Assembly: GCA_017520425.1 (NCBI GenBank)
Contig: JAFXFO010000031.1
Coordinates: 62,001-126,000 of the forward strand
Source of the DNA: Lachnospiraceae bacterium
Lineage (GTDB): Bacteria; Bacillota; Clostridia; Lachnospirales; Lachnospiraceae
Direction: 5' to 3'
Length of the DNA stretch: 64,000 nt
The translations under genes were made by a program, and so were the position numbers. The notes below the pieces were generated by a model that saw nothing but the letters and a program-made list of their open reading frames with translations, did not search any database and was not told the DNA's origin. Shown here piece after piece: positions 43,439 through 53,790 of the stretch; position 1 is the first letter of the stretch; every line of letters begins with the position of its first letter.

Positions 43439-45523
43439 TTACATCAAAGCATTGGTATCAAGAATCAATGCTACTTCTCCGTCACCGAGAATGGTTGCAC
43501 CACTGATAATCTTACTCTGCTTCATGTATTTACCTAAAGACTTGATAACAATTTCCTGCTGACCCAGTAATTCGTCGATTACCAAACCGGCCTGCTTGTC
43601 TCCCTTCTTGACGATTACCACTACCATACTTTCTTCATTCGCTTTAGTACTTTCCACGTCAAGCACGTTTGAAAGACGAACCAGAGGAATTACATTGCCT
43701 CTCAAATGAATGACTTCTTTGTTCTGAACCAGCTTAATATCCTCTACCATAATATCCTCAATGGTCTGAATAGAACCTAAGGAAATCGCATATTTTTCAT
43801 GGCCCACTTCAATCATAAGAGCTTGAATAATTGCCAAAGTAAGTGGCAGACGAATGGTCCAGGTACTTCCCTCACCAAGCTTGCTTCTTACTTCAACTTC
43901 ACCGCTTAATGACTCAATCTTGGATCTTACCACATCAAGACCAACACCTCTTCCGGATACATCCGTAACTGCCTTTGCAGTAGAGAAGCTGGGCAGGAAC
44001 AATAAATCAATAATCTCCTTGTCGGTCATATTAGCAGCCTGCTCCTGAGTAATGGTACCTCTCTCGATGGCTTTATTACGCACCTTATCCACATCAATAC
44101 CATTACCGTCATCACGCACTTCAATGACTACATTGTTACCGTCCTGATAAGCATCCAGGAAAATGGAACCGATTTCCGGCTTACCTCTTTCCGCTCTGAG
44201 TTCTGCACTTTCCAAACCATGGTCAGCGGAATTACGAAGCAAATGCATCAACGGGTCACCGATTTCATCCACAACGGTACGGTCTAACTCCGTATCTTCA
44301 CCGGTCATATACAATTCCATCTTCTTGTCAAGTTTCTTGGACAAATCACGAATCATACGTGGGAATTTACTTACAACACTTTCAATAGGAACCATTCGCA
44401 CCTTCATAACCGATTCATGAAGATTGGTTGTTACACTTTCCAGATATTCTATCTGTTCATTAAATGCATCATCCTGGCTCTGTTCCTGACTTGTAGTGGA
44501 TACCAATGAGTTCTTTGCAATAATTAACTCACTCACCAAATTCATCAACACATCCAGCTTTTCAATATCTACTCGGACGGTTCTGTTTACAACAGGCTTG
44601 CTTCCGCTATTGGATGATTTTTTATCTGCCGGCTTTGCAGAAGCCTTTGGTTCCACATTAACTGCTTTGTCTGCAGCCGCAGGTTTTGTTTCCTCTTTCT
44701 TTGTATTGGTGCTTTGAGGCTTCTTCATCTTACTTAAGTCAATGACATCACCGGTTACACTAGCAATTTCAGATACATAAGCTGCTGCTTTGATTACTTC
44801 ATCAAGACTCTTGTCTGAAATAACAATCAGACTAAAGTCCTTATCAAACTTCTCATCTTCAATATCCTTTGCGGGAGGATTGGATACAACCACTTCGCCC
44901 TTTTCCTCCACAGCCTTAAATACCAGGAATGCTCTTGCTGCCTTCAATATACAGGTGTCCTGTACTACTACCGTAATACCGTATACATTCTTCTTCATAT
45001 CAAAAGCCGCCTGAATTACATTCACCTGAGAGCTGTCTAATACAATATTCAACCACTTCTTATCGCCATTCTCATCATTGGCGGGAGCGGTCTTTGCACT
45101 ACTCTTAGGTTCTTCGGATGTTTGCTCTGGTATCTCACCCTTATTCTCCAAAATAGCATTCAACTGCTTAATTAAGCTTTCGTTATCGTTTGTCCCCTCA
45201 TCTGCCGAATCCTTAATATTCGTCACATACTCATCCAAAGCATCCAGACACTGAAACAATATATCAATCATACCGGGAGCCACTTTAATATGACCGTTAC
45301 GAACTTCCGAAAAAACATTCTCCATATCATGGGTCAGATTCTGCATTCTCTTATAACCCATAGTACCAGCCATACCCTTTAAGGAATGTGCCGCACGGAA
45401 AATCTCGTTGATGGTATCCATATTCTCCGGCTCTGTCTCCAAATTAAGGATTTGTGTGTTTAAGTTCTGTAAATGCTCATTTGATTCATCAATAAAGATT
45501 TCTAAATACTGGCTGACATCCAT
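43439..45523 (-). CDS. cheA: Chemotaxis histidine kinase CheA
   Basis: 694 residues: HPt/P1 domain with AAHSLKGMAGTMGY (phospho-acceptor His46), P2 CheY-docking domain (about 155-265), linker, dimerisation P3 (about 310-375), HATPase with the N box (HLLRNSADHGLE), G1 (VRDDGNGID) and GRGVGLDVV, and a C-terminal CheW-like P5 domain. GGGGGTAAAGTGAT precedes the ATG. The stop of cheB overlaps closely (one base apart). Confidence 0.97.
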   Translation of the reverse strand: MDVSQYLEIFIDESNEHLQNLNTQILNLETEPENMDTINEIFRAAHSLKGMAGTMGYKRMQNLTHDMENVFSEVRNGHIKVAPGMIDILFQCLDALDEYVTNIKDSADEGTNDNESLIKQLNAILENKGEIPEQTSEEPKSSAKTAPANDENGDKKWLNIVLDSSQVNVIQAAFDMKKNVYGITVVVQDTCILKAARAFLVFKAVEEKGEVVVSNPPAKDIEDEKFDKDFSLIVISDKSLDEVIKAAAYVSEIASVTGDVIDLSKMKKPQSTNTKKEETKPAAADKAVNVEPKASAKPADKKSSNSGSKPVVNRTVRVDIEKLDVLMNLVSELIIAKNSLVSTTSQEQSQDDAFNEQIEYLESVTTNLHESVMKVRMVPIESVVSKFPRMIRDLSKKLDKKMELYMTGEDTELDRTVVDEIGDPLMHLLRNSADHGLESAELRAERGKPEIGSIFLDAYQDGNNVVIEVRDDGNGIDVDKVRNKAIERGTITQEQAANMTDKEIIDLLFLPSFSTAKAVTDVSGRGVGLDVVRSKIESLSGEVEVRSKLGEGSTWTIRLPLTLAIIQALMIEVGHEKYAISLGSIQTIEDIMVEDIKLVQNKEVIHLRGNVIPLVRLSNVLDVESTKANEESMVVVIVKKGDKQAGLVIDELLGQQEIVIKSLGKYMKQSKIISGATILGDGEVALILDTNALM

Positions 45524-45524
45524 A

Positions 45525-46604
45525 TCACTTTACCCCCACGTTTAATATTATTTCCTGTGCGATTTCATCTAAAGGCACTACAGTATCGGTAAGTCCCGCA
45601 TTCACTACACTTTTTGGCATACCATACACAACGCAACTTTCCTGATTCTGTGCAATTACATGTACCTTCTTATTCTCTTCGAGGTTTCTGATACCAACAG
45701 TTCCGTCTGCCCCCATACCGGTCATAACTACACATACAATTTCATCATAGTGACTGTCACTTAATGATTCATACATGTAATTTGCACAAGGCTTTACTCC
45801 TTCTCTGGATGGTTCATCCGTATAGTGGATGGAGTAAGTTCCCGCAACATTCCTTTGTACATTCATATGTAAGCCGCCCATCGCCAGATACACATTTCCG
45901 GGCAATAAAACATCCCCTTCCGCAGCTTCCTTTACGGGAATACTGCTCATGGCATTCAGTCTGTCTGCCAGTGTTGCCGTAAATCCTTTGGGCATATGCT
46001 GTACAATCAATACGGGTGCATTCAGGTTTTTGGGAAGTTTAGGAATCACAGACTGTAATGCTTTGGGGCCTCCGGTGGAACTGGCAATGGCTACCAATTT
46101 GTTTCCGGTTCTTTTTATGGGCTGTTTCTGTACTATCTCCACAACTCTTTGCTCTTTTACTTTAATTGCCTCTTGTTGTAGACGATTATCTATAACCGGC
46201 ATATTGCTGTTGGCTATAGCATCCAAGATGCGAAGCATCTCTTCCTTAAAAACATCCCCTCGGCAGTCAAATGCATTTTCCGGCTTATGTACAAAATCCA
46301 TTGCCCCTAATTCTAATGCATCCAAGGTGGTCTGTGCGCCTTCTTTTGTATCCGTACTGGCCATCATAATCTTTGCGGATATTTTGTATTTGCGTAATTC
46401 CTGCAAAAGCTGTAATCCGTTCATCTTCGGCATGTTTACGTCTAATACCACCGCATCATATGATTTGCGACTTAACAAATCCAAGGCTTCCAATCCGTTT
46501 GTGGCTCTATCTGCAACCTCAAATCTATTATCATTATTTATTATATCACAAATAACCCTTCTCATGAGTGCAGAGTCATCAACTACTAGTATTTTTTTCT
46601 TCAT
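45525..46604 (-). CDS. cheB: Protein-glutamate methylesterase/glutaminase CheB
   Basis: 359 residues. Receiver domain with Asp9/Asp10 and phospho-acceptor Asp55 (AVVLDVNMPKMNG), then the methylesterase with VAIASSTGGPKAL (catalytic Ser), VQHMPKGFT (His) and TGMGADGTVGI (Asp). Removes receptor methyl groups. The ribosome binding site (GGTATAAAGA) is weak compared with its neighbours. The matching methyltransferase cheR is not in the window. Confidence 0.96.
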   Translation of the reverse strand: MKKKILVVDDSALMRRVICDIINNDNRFEVADRATNGLEALDLLSRKSYDAVVLDVNMPKMNGLQLLQELRKYKISAKIMMASTDTKEGAQTTLDALELGAMDFVHKPENAFDCRGDVFKEEMLRILDAIANSNMPVIDNRLQQEAIKVKEQRVVEIVQKQPIKRTGNKLVAIASSTGGPKALQSVIPKLPKNLNAPVLIVQHMPKGFTATLADRLNAMSSIPVKEAAEGDVLLPGNVYLAMGGLHMNVQRNVAGTYSIHYTDEPSREGVKPCANYMYESLSDSHYDEIVCVVMTGMGADGTVGIRNLEENKKVHVIAQNQESCVVYGMPKSVVNAGLTDTVVPLDEIAQEIILNVGVK

Positions 46605-46650
46605 TCTTTATACCAATCATATTGTTTTCTATTGAAACAACATGAATCCT

Positions 46651-47376
46651 TTAATATCTATCCTTTTTCATATTTTTCCGTTCTTCCTGGAAAATATATC
46701 TGATAATCTGTTCTCTGATCCCTTCAGAAATATTGATATACTGAACACGATGCTCAAATACTCCTTTACGGTTCTCAACAGGCTTCACTTCCAATACTTT
46801 ACTTACCAGCTCATAAAGCTTTCTTGTCCCATTCACCAAGAGATGATAGCTGCAATAAATCAAGCTTCCCTCTTCATACTTTTGTTCCGAAATAAAACGT
46901 AATCCGCCTCCGCTGATATCCACAATTACACTTCTCTTTAAGGGAAGCCCCGGTACAAGATTGAACATTTCATCATGTTCAATTGCTTCAACCTCTTCCG
47001 ACTCAAGGCTTCTGGAGCACATTTCAAGTGCACAGCTGAAACGATAGTATTCTCTTCTTTGATTTCTTCTCAAATTACTTGTCAGTTCCACTACCAACAA
47101 ATACATATTATCACTCTTGTATCGGTCCACTACCCTGACAAAGCACTGATACAGACCGTTTTTGGAATAAATCGCCATGTCATACTCTGCATCCACCGGT
47201 AAAAGCACAAGCTTCGTTTTCTCCATGGGCATCAGAATTTCTAACCTGTCTTCCGAAATAATATCATTTATTTTTGAAGAATATACTCTCCTGGCCGTTT
47301 CGTTATTTTTGCCGGAAATACCTTCTACTAATATCAGTTCCAGTTTGTCACCCAACTCTACATATTTTGAAATCAT
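46651..47376 (-). CDS. PilZ-domain c-di-GMP-binding flagellar brake protein (YcgR/YpfA-like)
   Basis: 241 residues: N-terminal YcgR-N-like domain (about 1-95) and C-terminal PilZ domain with QRREYYRFSC (RxxxR) and DISGGGLRF ([D/N]xSxxG), the two c-di-GMP contacts. In relatives such proteins slow the motor when c-di-GMP rises. It lies between flhG and cheB, a place with no such gene in the B. subtilis operon. Confidence 0.88.
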   Translation of the reverse strand: MISKYVELGDKLELILVEGISGKNNETARRVYSSKINDIISEDRLEILMPMEKTKLVLLPVDAEYDMAIYSKNGLYQCFVRVVDRYKSDNMYLLVVELTSNLRRNQRREYYRFSCALEMCSRSLESEEVEAIEHDEMFNLVPGLPLKRSVIVDISGGGLRFISEQKYEEGSLIYCSYHLLVNGTRKLYELVSKVLEVKPVENRKGVFEHRVQYINISEGIREQIIRYIFQEERKNMKKDRY

Positions 47377-47399
47377 TATAATTCCTCCCTAATTATCGG

Positions 47400-48278
47400 T
47401 TACATTGACTTTCTTGCTGCCACAATGTGTGAAAAGAAGGCTGCCATTCCCCTCTTTGGTCGCTTAGCCGCATCTTCTTTATTCATCAGCTTACATGCCA
47501 TTTCTACATATGCCAAACTGGATTTAGCATCCGGATACTGCAAGGAAACCGGTGTTTGTTGCATAACTGATTTCATTAATTTATCATCCTGTGGCACACT
47601 GCCCAGATAGGAAATCGGCATTTTCAAGTAACGTTCCACTACTGCATTCAATTTATTAAATAGCACCACTCCGTCTTCCGGTTTTGCGACACGGTTAGCT
47701 ATCATTTTGATTTCCACATTGTTTTTGTGGTATCTGGGATGTCTGCTTAAAGCCTTTAATAAGGAATAGGAATCTGTGATGGAGGTAGGTTCCGGTGTTG
47801 TAACCAACAGCACCTCTCCGCCTGCCACTAAAAATTCCAATACGGAATCCGAAATACCTGCTCCTGTATCCACTATAATCACATCCGCCAGGGTATCCAG
47901 TTCTACCAGATTCTGGATGATATAATTCAGATAATCCCTATTTAAGTTTGACATTCCCGCAATACCGGAACCTCCGGATATAAATCCCACATCCATGGGG
48001 CCCCAAGTAATAATATCTTTTATATTCTTCCCCTGATATATCAAATCACACAGATTATGCTTCGGAATGGCACCAAACATAATCTCAATATTAGCCAATC
48101 CAAAATCCGCATCCAGAATAATCACTCTCTGTCCCATTTTTTTTAACTGTATGGCCAGATTTATGGATGTATTCGATTTTCCGACTCCACCCTTTCCACT
48201 GGTCACAGTTATGATTCGTGCCAAAGGTCTGGATACTTGGTTCGACTTTAGTATTCTCAACTGTTCCGCCTGATCCAT
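47400..48278 (-). CDS. flhG: MinD-like ATPase FlhG (YlxH)
   Basis: 292 residues. Deviant Walker A (TSGKGGVGKSNTSINLA), ILDADFGLANIEIMFG, and DVIIVDTGAGISDSVLEF; no MinD-type membrane helix is evident at the C-terminus. Controls flagellar number with FlhF. The open frame starts at a GTG (48305), but AAGGAGGGGAAT sets the ATG at 48278. Confidence 0.94.
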   Translation of the reverse strand: MDQAEQLRILKSNQVSRPLARIITVTSGKGGVGKSNTSINLAIQLKKMGQRVIILDADFGLANIEIMFGAIPKHNLCDLIYQGKNIKDIITWGPMDVGFISGGSGIAGMSNLNRDYLNYIIQNLVELDTLADVIIVDTGAGISDSVLEFLVAGGEVLLVTTPEPTSITDSYSLLKALSRHPRYHKNNVEIKMIANRVAKPEDGVVLFNKLNAVVERYLKMPISYLGSVPQDDKLMKSVMQQTPVSLQYPDAKSSLAYVEMACKLMNKEDAAKRPKRGMAAFFSHIVAARKSM

Positions 48279-48294
48279 ATTCCCCTCCTTGCTG

Positions 48295-49518
48295 TTATTT
48301 ACCACCCAGCAATCGTTTTACTGTAGTTTGCGGATTAAACTGTTCAATATCCTCCGGAACATTCTGTCCGCAAGTCACATAAGCAATGGGCTTATCTGTA
48401 TAAAGCTTCAAATTCAAAACATTTCCCAAGGTATATGTTTCATCTAACTTGGTGAATATCAATTCATAGTCCGAAATTACGGAATAAGAATCCGTAATTC
48501 TAAGCAAATCCCTGTACTTTGTAGTAACACTCAATACCAGATAATTCTGTACTTCTGCCAATCCCTTCACGGTATCTGCCAATTTACAGATATTTCTGTT
48601 TTGTTCTTCATTCTGGTGAGAGTGGCCTGTAGTATCTACAAAAATATAATCGTAATCATAAAAATCCTTTATTCCGGCCACCAACTCATCCTCCGTATAA
48701 ATCACACGGAAAGGCACCTGTAAAATGTTGGCATAGGTGCGTAGCTGTTCTGCCGCCGCAATACGATATGTATCCGTAGTTAAAAGTGCAACCTTCTTTT
48801 TCATATCTATGGAAAACCGACTGGCCAGTTTCGCAATGGTTGTGGTTTTTCCCACGCCGGTGGGGCCGAAAAACAGTACCACTCGGGGACCTTGTTTAGC
48901 CGGCTGGATTCCGTTGGACTTGCCGAATTTTAATACCAGTCTTTGATATACATTTGCCAACAACTGATCGTAGGACTGTCCCTGTTTATAGGTCTTATCC
49001 AATCCTTCAATCATCTGATTTGCATATCTTTCATCCACTTCATTATCCACCATAACATTATAAAGAAGCTTTAAAAACCGCAAGTATTCATCTTCTTTTT
49101 CATCTATGGTCTCAGGTTCATCCGTTACAACTACATGCTCCTGGTGATTTTCACGTGTCTGTAGCTTTATACCTACCACATCATCCTTTTCTTCGTTCTG
49201 TAATCTGCTTACCAACAGGTTTTGAAGATTTTCCAATTTTTCTTCGATGCTCTTTGTATCTTCGGACTCTTTTTTTGCTGTACTTATTTTGTCAGCTCCC
49301 TGATTTAACATGACGGTTTCCTTGCGGGCAGTAACCGGTCTTTCATTCTCCTCTTCTAATGCCACTGTTATCTCGGTGAATTTTGATTTAAAAAGTGAAA
49401 ACAACCCCTTAGGTTTCACTTCCTTCACATTCATGATAACAATACCGTTACCCAATTCCTTTTTAGCAACTTCCGTTGCTTCAGCTTCGGTTTTTCCTGT
49501 GTATTTCTTAATTATCAT
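48295..49518 (-). CDS. flhF: SRP-type GTPase FlhF
   Basis: 407 residues: basic N-terminal region, then an NG domain with FFGPTGVGKTTTIAKLA (G1), TTDTYRIAAAEQLRTYA, DTTGHSHQNEEQN (G3) and FTKLDET (G4). Sets flagellar placement with FlhG. Its ATG overlaps the flhA stop by one base. Confidence 0.96.
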   Translation of the reverse strand: MIIKKYTGKTEAEATEVAKKELGNGIVIMNVKEVKPKGLFSLFKSKFTEITVALEEENERPVTARKETVMLNQGADKISTAKKESEDTKSIEEKLENLQNLLVSRLQNEEKDDVVGIKLQTRENHQEHVVVTDEPETIDEKEDEYLRFLKLLYNVMVDNEVDERYANQMIEGLDKTYKQGQSYDQLLANVYQRLVLKFGKSNGIQPAKQGPRVVLFFGPTGVGKTTTIAKLASRFSIDMKKKVALLTTDTYRIAAAEQLRTYANILQVPFRVIYTEDELVAGIKDFYDYDYIFVDTTGHSHQNEEQNRNICKLADTVKGLAEVQNYLVLSVTTKYRDLLRITDSYSVISDYELIFTKLDETYTLGNVLNLKLYTDKPIAYVTCGQNVPEDIEQFNPQTTVKRLLGGK

Positions 49519-51560
49519 TACGCTGTCACCATCCCTACTGACTGTAATTCTACATTGGTTTCAATCTCGTTATAAGACACCACAATCAAATCCCGATAAT
49601 AATCCTCTGTCAAACGCTTGAAATACATTCTGACAATGGGGGAAGTGATAATAATGGGATTCTTACCCAAATTCTCCAGCTTCTGCACTTCTTTTCCCAC
49701 AGATGTCATAATGGCCTTAGAACGGTTGGGGTCCAAATTTAAATAAGCACCGGTCTCCGTCTGCTTTACGCAACCCATTATTTCCTGTTCAATCTTCGGG
49801 TCTAAAGTAACTACGCTGGTAGTTTCACCGGCAGGAAAATATTTGCTGGAAATAGCTCGTTTTAAGCTTTGACGCACATATTCCGTCAATATATCCGTAT
49901 CTCTTGTGGTTACTGCATAATCTGCCAATGTCTCTAATATGGACAGCAGATCCCGGATAGAGATTCCTTCTCTTAATAAATTCTGTAGAACCTTCTGAAC
50001 CTCTCCGATACCCAATAGCTTCGGTATTAATTCCTCTATCAAAGAAGGATTGGTTTCCTTCAGGTTGTTTACCAGACTTTGTACATCCTGACGTGTTAAT
50101 AGCTCTGCAATATGCTGACGGATAATCTCTGTCAAATGTGTTGCTATAATGGATGGAGGATCTACCACCGTATAGCCCATACTTTCTGCTCTTTCTCTCT
50201 GACCTTCCGTAATCCAGATGGCCGGTAAATGGAAGGAGGGTTCAAACGTAGGAATGCCTGTTATTTCCTCTTCCACATAGCCAGGATTCATAGCCATATA
50301 GTGATCAAACAGAATCTCGCCTTCGCTTACCTGTATGCCCTTCACCTTAATAATGTACTGGTTGGGATTCAGCTGAATATTGTCTCGCAAACGGATAATC
50401 GGCACCACCGTACCAAGCTCCAATGCCATCTGACGACGTATCATAACCACACGGTCTAATAAATCACCGCCCTGACTGACATCTGCCAGAGGGATGATAC
50501 CATAACCGAATTCCAGTTCAATTGGGTCTACCTGCAACAAACTGTTTACATTTTCAGGCTGGCGAATCTCCTCTGCCGCCATCTCGGCCATATCCACTTC
50601 ACTCTCAATGCCTGCGGTTTCAATAGATGCCTGAATATTTCTTCCGATGATAACAAACACTACACCAAGCCCAACAAAAAGAATGGTATTCAAGGGAGTA
50701 GTAAATCCCAGAAAAATCATGGTGGCACCTACAATATACATAACTTTCGGAATACCAAAAAGCTGATTTACCAATGAGGTACCAAAATCTCCTTCCTTGC
50801 TTCCCTTAGTAACCAAAATACCGGTTGATAAGGAAATCAAAAGAGACGGAATCTGGCTCACCAAACCGTCACCAATGGTTAAAATCACGTATTTATCCAG
50901 CGCAGCATTTAGGTCCATACCCTGTCTGGTCATACCCATTACCATACCACCGATAATATTGATGGCAGTAATAATCAGACCGGCAACAGCATCTCCCTTT
51001 ACGTACTTCACCGCACCATCCATGGAACCGAAGAAATTAGATTCTTCCTGAATCTTCTCTCTTCTTCTTTTCGCTTCTTCATCTGTAATAGCACCGGTAT
51101 TAAGGTCAGCATCAATCGCCATCTGCTTACCGGGCATAGCATCCAAGGTAAAACGTGCTGTTACTTCAGCCACACGTTCGGAACCTTTGTTGATTACCAG
51201 GAACTGAATCAGAATGAGAATGATAAAAATGATGATACCGATTACCAAATCACCGCCGCCAACAAACTCACCAAAGGTGGTTACTACATTACCGGGGTCA
51301 CCGGTACCTAAAATCAATTTGGTGGAAGAAACATTAAGTGCAATACGGAACAATGTAGTAAAAAGCAAAATCGTGGGGAAGAATGAAAAATCCAACACTT
51401 CCTTTACAAACATGGTTCCAAACATAATAGCAAAAGCAATTCCGATATTAATTGCAAGAAAAACATCCAATAACCAGTTGGGAAGGGTTACAATGAACAT
51501 GATAAAAGCCGTCAACACATAGATTGCCACAAACAAATCCGCTTTCTTCATCTTCATCAT
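49518..51560 (-). CDS. flhA: Flagellar export gate protein FlhA
   Basis: 680 residues: eight N-terminal helices (to about 300) with the FHIPEP-type signature region (TRFTLDAMPGKQMAIDADLNTGAI, EEAKRRREKIQEESNFFGSMDGA) and a large cytoplasmic export-platform domain. AAGGAGGTGAT precedes two ATGs (51560 and 51557); either could start. Confidence 0.97.
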   Translation of the reverse strand: MMKMKKADLFVAIYVLTAFIMFIVTLPNWLLDVFLAINIGIAFAIMFGTMFVKEVLDFSFFPTILLFTTLFRIALNVSSTKLILGTGDPGNVVTTFGEFVGGGDLVIGIIIFIILILIQFLVINKGSERVAEVTARFTLDAMPGKQMAIDADLNTGAITDEEAKRRREKIQEESNFFGSMDGAVKYVKGDAVAGLIITAINIIGGMVMGMTRQGMDLNAALDKYVILTIGDGLVSQIPSLLISLSTGILVTKGSKEGDFGTSLVNQLFGIPKVMYIVGATMIFLGFTTPLNTILFVGLGVVFVIIGRNIQASIETAGIESEVDMAEMAAEEIRQPENVNSLLQVDPIELEFGYGIIPLADVSQGGDLLDRVVMIRRQMALELGTVVPIIRLRDNIQLNPNQYIIKVKGIQVSEGEILFDHYMAMNPGYVEEEITGIPTFEPSFHLPAIWITEGQRERAESMGYTVVDPPSIIATHLTEIIRQHIAELLTRQDVQSLVNNLKETNPSLIEELIPKLLGIGEVQKVLQNLLREGISIRDLLSILETLADYAVTTRDTDILTEYVRQSLKRAISSKYFPAGETTSVVTLDPKIEQEIMGCVKQTETGAYLNLDPNRSKAIMTSVGKEVQKLENLGKNPIIITSPIVRMYFKRLTEDYYRDLIVVSYNEIETNVELQSVGMVTA

Positions 51561-51572
51561 ATCACCTCCTTA

Positions 51573-52682
51573 CTAAATCTTTCCTTTTATCTTATATACA
51601 AATGCCAGAACCTCTGCTACTGCCTGATACAGTTCGGGCGGAACCATCTGTCCTATATCCACATTGGCATACAGCATTCGTGCCAAGGGCTTATTTTCTA
51701 CAATTTCAATTTCATGTTCCTTAGCCACTACTTTAATCTTTGCAGCCAGGTAGTCACTACCCTTTGCCAATACAATGGGGGCATCTGCCACATCAGGGTC
51801 ATATTTAATCGCTACCGCATAATGAGTCGGGTTGGTGATTACTACATCAGCAGTGGGCAAATCCTGCATCATTCTCCTTCTGGATGCTTCTTGCATCTTC
51901 TGTCGGATCTTACCCTTAACCTTAGGATCACCTTCCTGTTGCTTGTACTCATCCTTAACTTCCTGCTTAGTCATTCGCATATCCTTAGCAAATTTGACCT
52001 TCTGATAAGCAAAATCTGCAAATGCCAATATCAGATATACCACCGAAATACGTATGCCCAAATCCGTAACAATCCGGCAGAGTAATTGAAGCGCTTGCAT
52101 TAGCGGCAAGTCATATAAAGTAAACAACAATTGCCATTTATCCTTCACATAACCGTATACCACAAAGCCTATCAATAACAGCTTGGCTATGGATTTAATT
52201 AGCTCTGCCACTGCATTGGCAGAAAAAATTTTCTTAAATCCGGATATAGGATTTAATTTACTCAACTTAGGTTCCATGGCCTTTTTTGCTATTTTCCACT
52301 TCACCTGAGATACTTCACACAAAAAGGTTACGATAACTGCCACGATAAATACAGGTGCCAATATCACAATCAACTTAATGATACCGTTTTGAAATAATAA
52401 CTGCATATCATTTTGGGGTAGGTTCCCGCCTCGAAAGGTAACGATATCCGGTATCTTATTATAGGTTTCCGAAAAAAGTTCTAAAAACTGTGTGCCAAGA
52501 TTACCAATCCAGAATTTAATCAGCAAAAACAAGGCAAGCAATCCAAAACCATTGGCGATTTCCCGGCTCTTTGCTACCTGCCCTTTGTCTCTGGCATCAT
52601 CCAATTTTTTCTGAGTGGCCGGCTCGGTTTTTTCGCCACCGGGACCATCTGCAAAAAACTGTAGATTATATCTTAAACTCAC
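51573..52682 (-). CDS. flhB: Flagellar export switch protein FlhB
   Basis: 369 residues: starts with SLRYNLQFFADGPGGEKTEPATQKKLDDARDKGQVAKS, four transmembrane helices, then the cytoplasmic domain with the self-cleaving NPTH site (VVITNPTHYAVAIKYD). GTG start at 52682, overlapping the fliR stop by four bases (GTGA). Confidence 0.97.
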   Translation of the reverse strand: MSLRYNLQFFADGPGGEKTEPATQKKLDDARDKGQVAKSREIANGFGLLALFLLIKFWIGNLGTQFLELFSETYNKIPDIVTFRGGNLPQNDMQLLFQNGIIKLIVILAPVFIVAVIVTFLCEVSQVKWKIAKKAMEPKLSKLNPISGFKKIFSANAVAELIKSIAKLLLIGFVVYGYVKDKWQLLFTLYDLPLMQALQLLCRIVTDLGIRISVVYLILAFADFAYQKVKFAKDMRMTKQEVKDEYKQQEGDPKVKGKIRQKMQEASRRRMMQDLPTADVVITNPTHYAVAIKYDPDVADAPIVLAKGSDYLAAKIKVVAKEHEIEIVENKPLARMLYANVDIGQMVPPELYQAVAEVLAFVYKIKGKI

Positions 52683-53464
52683 ATCATGCCTCCCACAAAA
52701 GAAGTCATTAAGGATTTCATTCTGTCAAAAATAAAATTTGCTGCATCCGGCAACATGGATGCACTAAAGAAAATAACGCACAATCCAACAAGTACCTTGA
52801 ACTGAATTCCTACCGCAAACATATTCAGCTGCGGTGATACTTTTGCCATAATACCCAATATCGAATTCAATATCAGCATCACACAGAATACCGGCAAGGC
52901 GATTCGAAAGGCAATTACCACGTATTCTCCGAGAAAGGTAATCATAGACTGTAATAACGACTCGCTGTTCAATACTGCTGCATTCACCGGTATCAACACA
53001 AAGGTATCTGCCAATGCACCCAAAAGAAACCGATACATTCCTGTTACAATCATCAGTAACAGCAAAAGATATTGATACAAACCACCCGAAATACTGGTCT
53101 GTTGATTGGTGGTGGGGTCCATCAGCGTTGCCATGGACAAGCCCGTTTCCATATCGATAATAGAACCGGTCAGGCTCACAATCGCCATGCACATTGTCGG
53201 TGCCAATCCAATAATCAATCCGGTAATCGCTTCCTTAACCACAATAACTGCATAGCCTGCGGTACTGTTATAGGTAACCGCCACTTCCGTGGGTGTTACT
53301 ATCCCATACAAAAGCAATGCTGTGAAAAAGCTCAGTCCGATTCGCACATGTGCCGGTGTATTTTTCATACTAAAAAAAGGCGCAACAAAGATAAAGCAGG
53401 ATACTCTGGTTAGTATCAACAGAAAATATTCCAAATCCACCAGCGAAAAGCTTAACCTAATCAT
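52679..53464 (-). CDS. fliR: Flagellar export gate protein FliR
   Basis: 261 residues, about six hydrophobic segments, FliR signature region (FVAPFFSMKNTPAHVRIGLSFFTALLL; MDPTTNQQTSI). AGAGGTGGGAT precedes the ATG. Part of the FliPQR core complex. Confidence 0.95.
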   Translation of the reverse strand: MIRLSFSLVDLEYFLLILTRVSCFIFVAPFFSMKNTPAHVRIGLSFFTALLLYGIVTPTEVAVTYNSTAGYAVIVVKEAITGLIIGLAPTMCMAIVSLTGSIIDMETGLSMATLMDPTTNQQTSISGGLYQYLLLLLMIVTGMYRFLLGALADTFVLIPVNAAVLNSESLLQSMITFLGEYVVIAFRIALPVFCVMLILNSILGIMAKVSPQLNMFAVGIQFKVLVGLCVIFFSASMLPDAANFIFDRMKSLMTSFVGGMM

Positions 53465-53476
53465 ATCCCACCTCTG

Positions 53477-53749
53477 TTAACCATTCAGATAAAGGCTGAA
53501 ATTAGACCATAGCTTTACCATAAACTCAACGATACAATTAACCATCCAGTTGCCTAACACAATCAAGGAAAGAAAGACTGCAACAATCTTAGGCACAAAG
53601 GTAAGGGTCTGCTCCTGTATGGAGGTGACTGTTTGAAAAATACTGATAATCAGACCTACACAAAGAGAAACCAACAAAACCGGCAATGATACCTTGATTA
53701 CCAGAAATAATGCTTCACTGGCTATATCAATGACTGTTTCTACTGACAT
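53477..53749 (-). CDS. fliQ: Flagellar export gate protein FliQ
   Basis: 90 residues, two transmembrane helices, VETVIDIASEALFLVIKVSLPVL and SIFQTVTSIQEQTLTFVPKI match FliQ. The frame extends to 53776, but AAAGGA and the family length support ATG 53749. Confidence 0.95.
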   Translation of the reverse strand: MSVETVIDIASEALFLVIKVSLPVLLVSLCVGLIISIFQTVTSIQEQTLTFVPKIVAVFLSLIVLGNWMVNCIVEFMVKLWSNFSLYLNG

Positions 53750-53790
53750 ATCTTCCATCCTTTCCGCATGCATCATGCATCTTTCTTACG

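Noticed and set aside
46605-46650. Short inverted repeat TTGTTT/AAACAA between the PilZ gene and cheB as a terminator
   Set aside because: Only six pairs, imperfect, with no T-run on the transcribed strand.
53072-53413. Plus-strand frame of 113 codons opposite fliR
   Set aside because: Fully antisense to fliR and rich in H/C/N codons from reversed hydrophobic codons.
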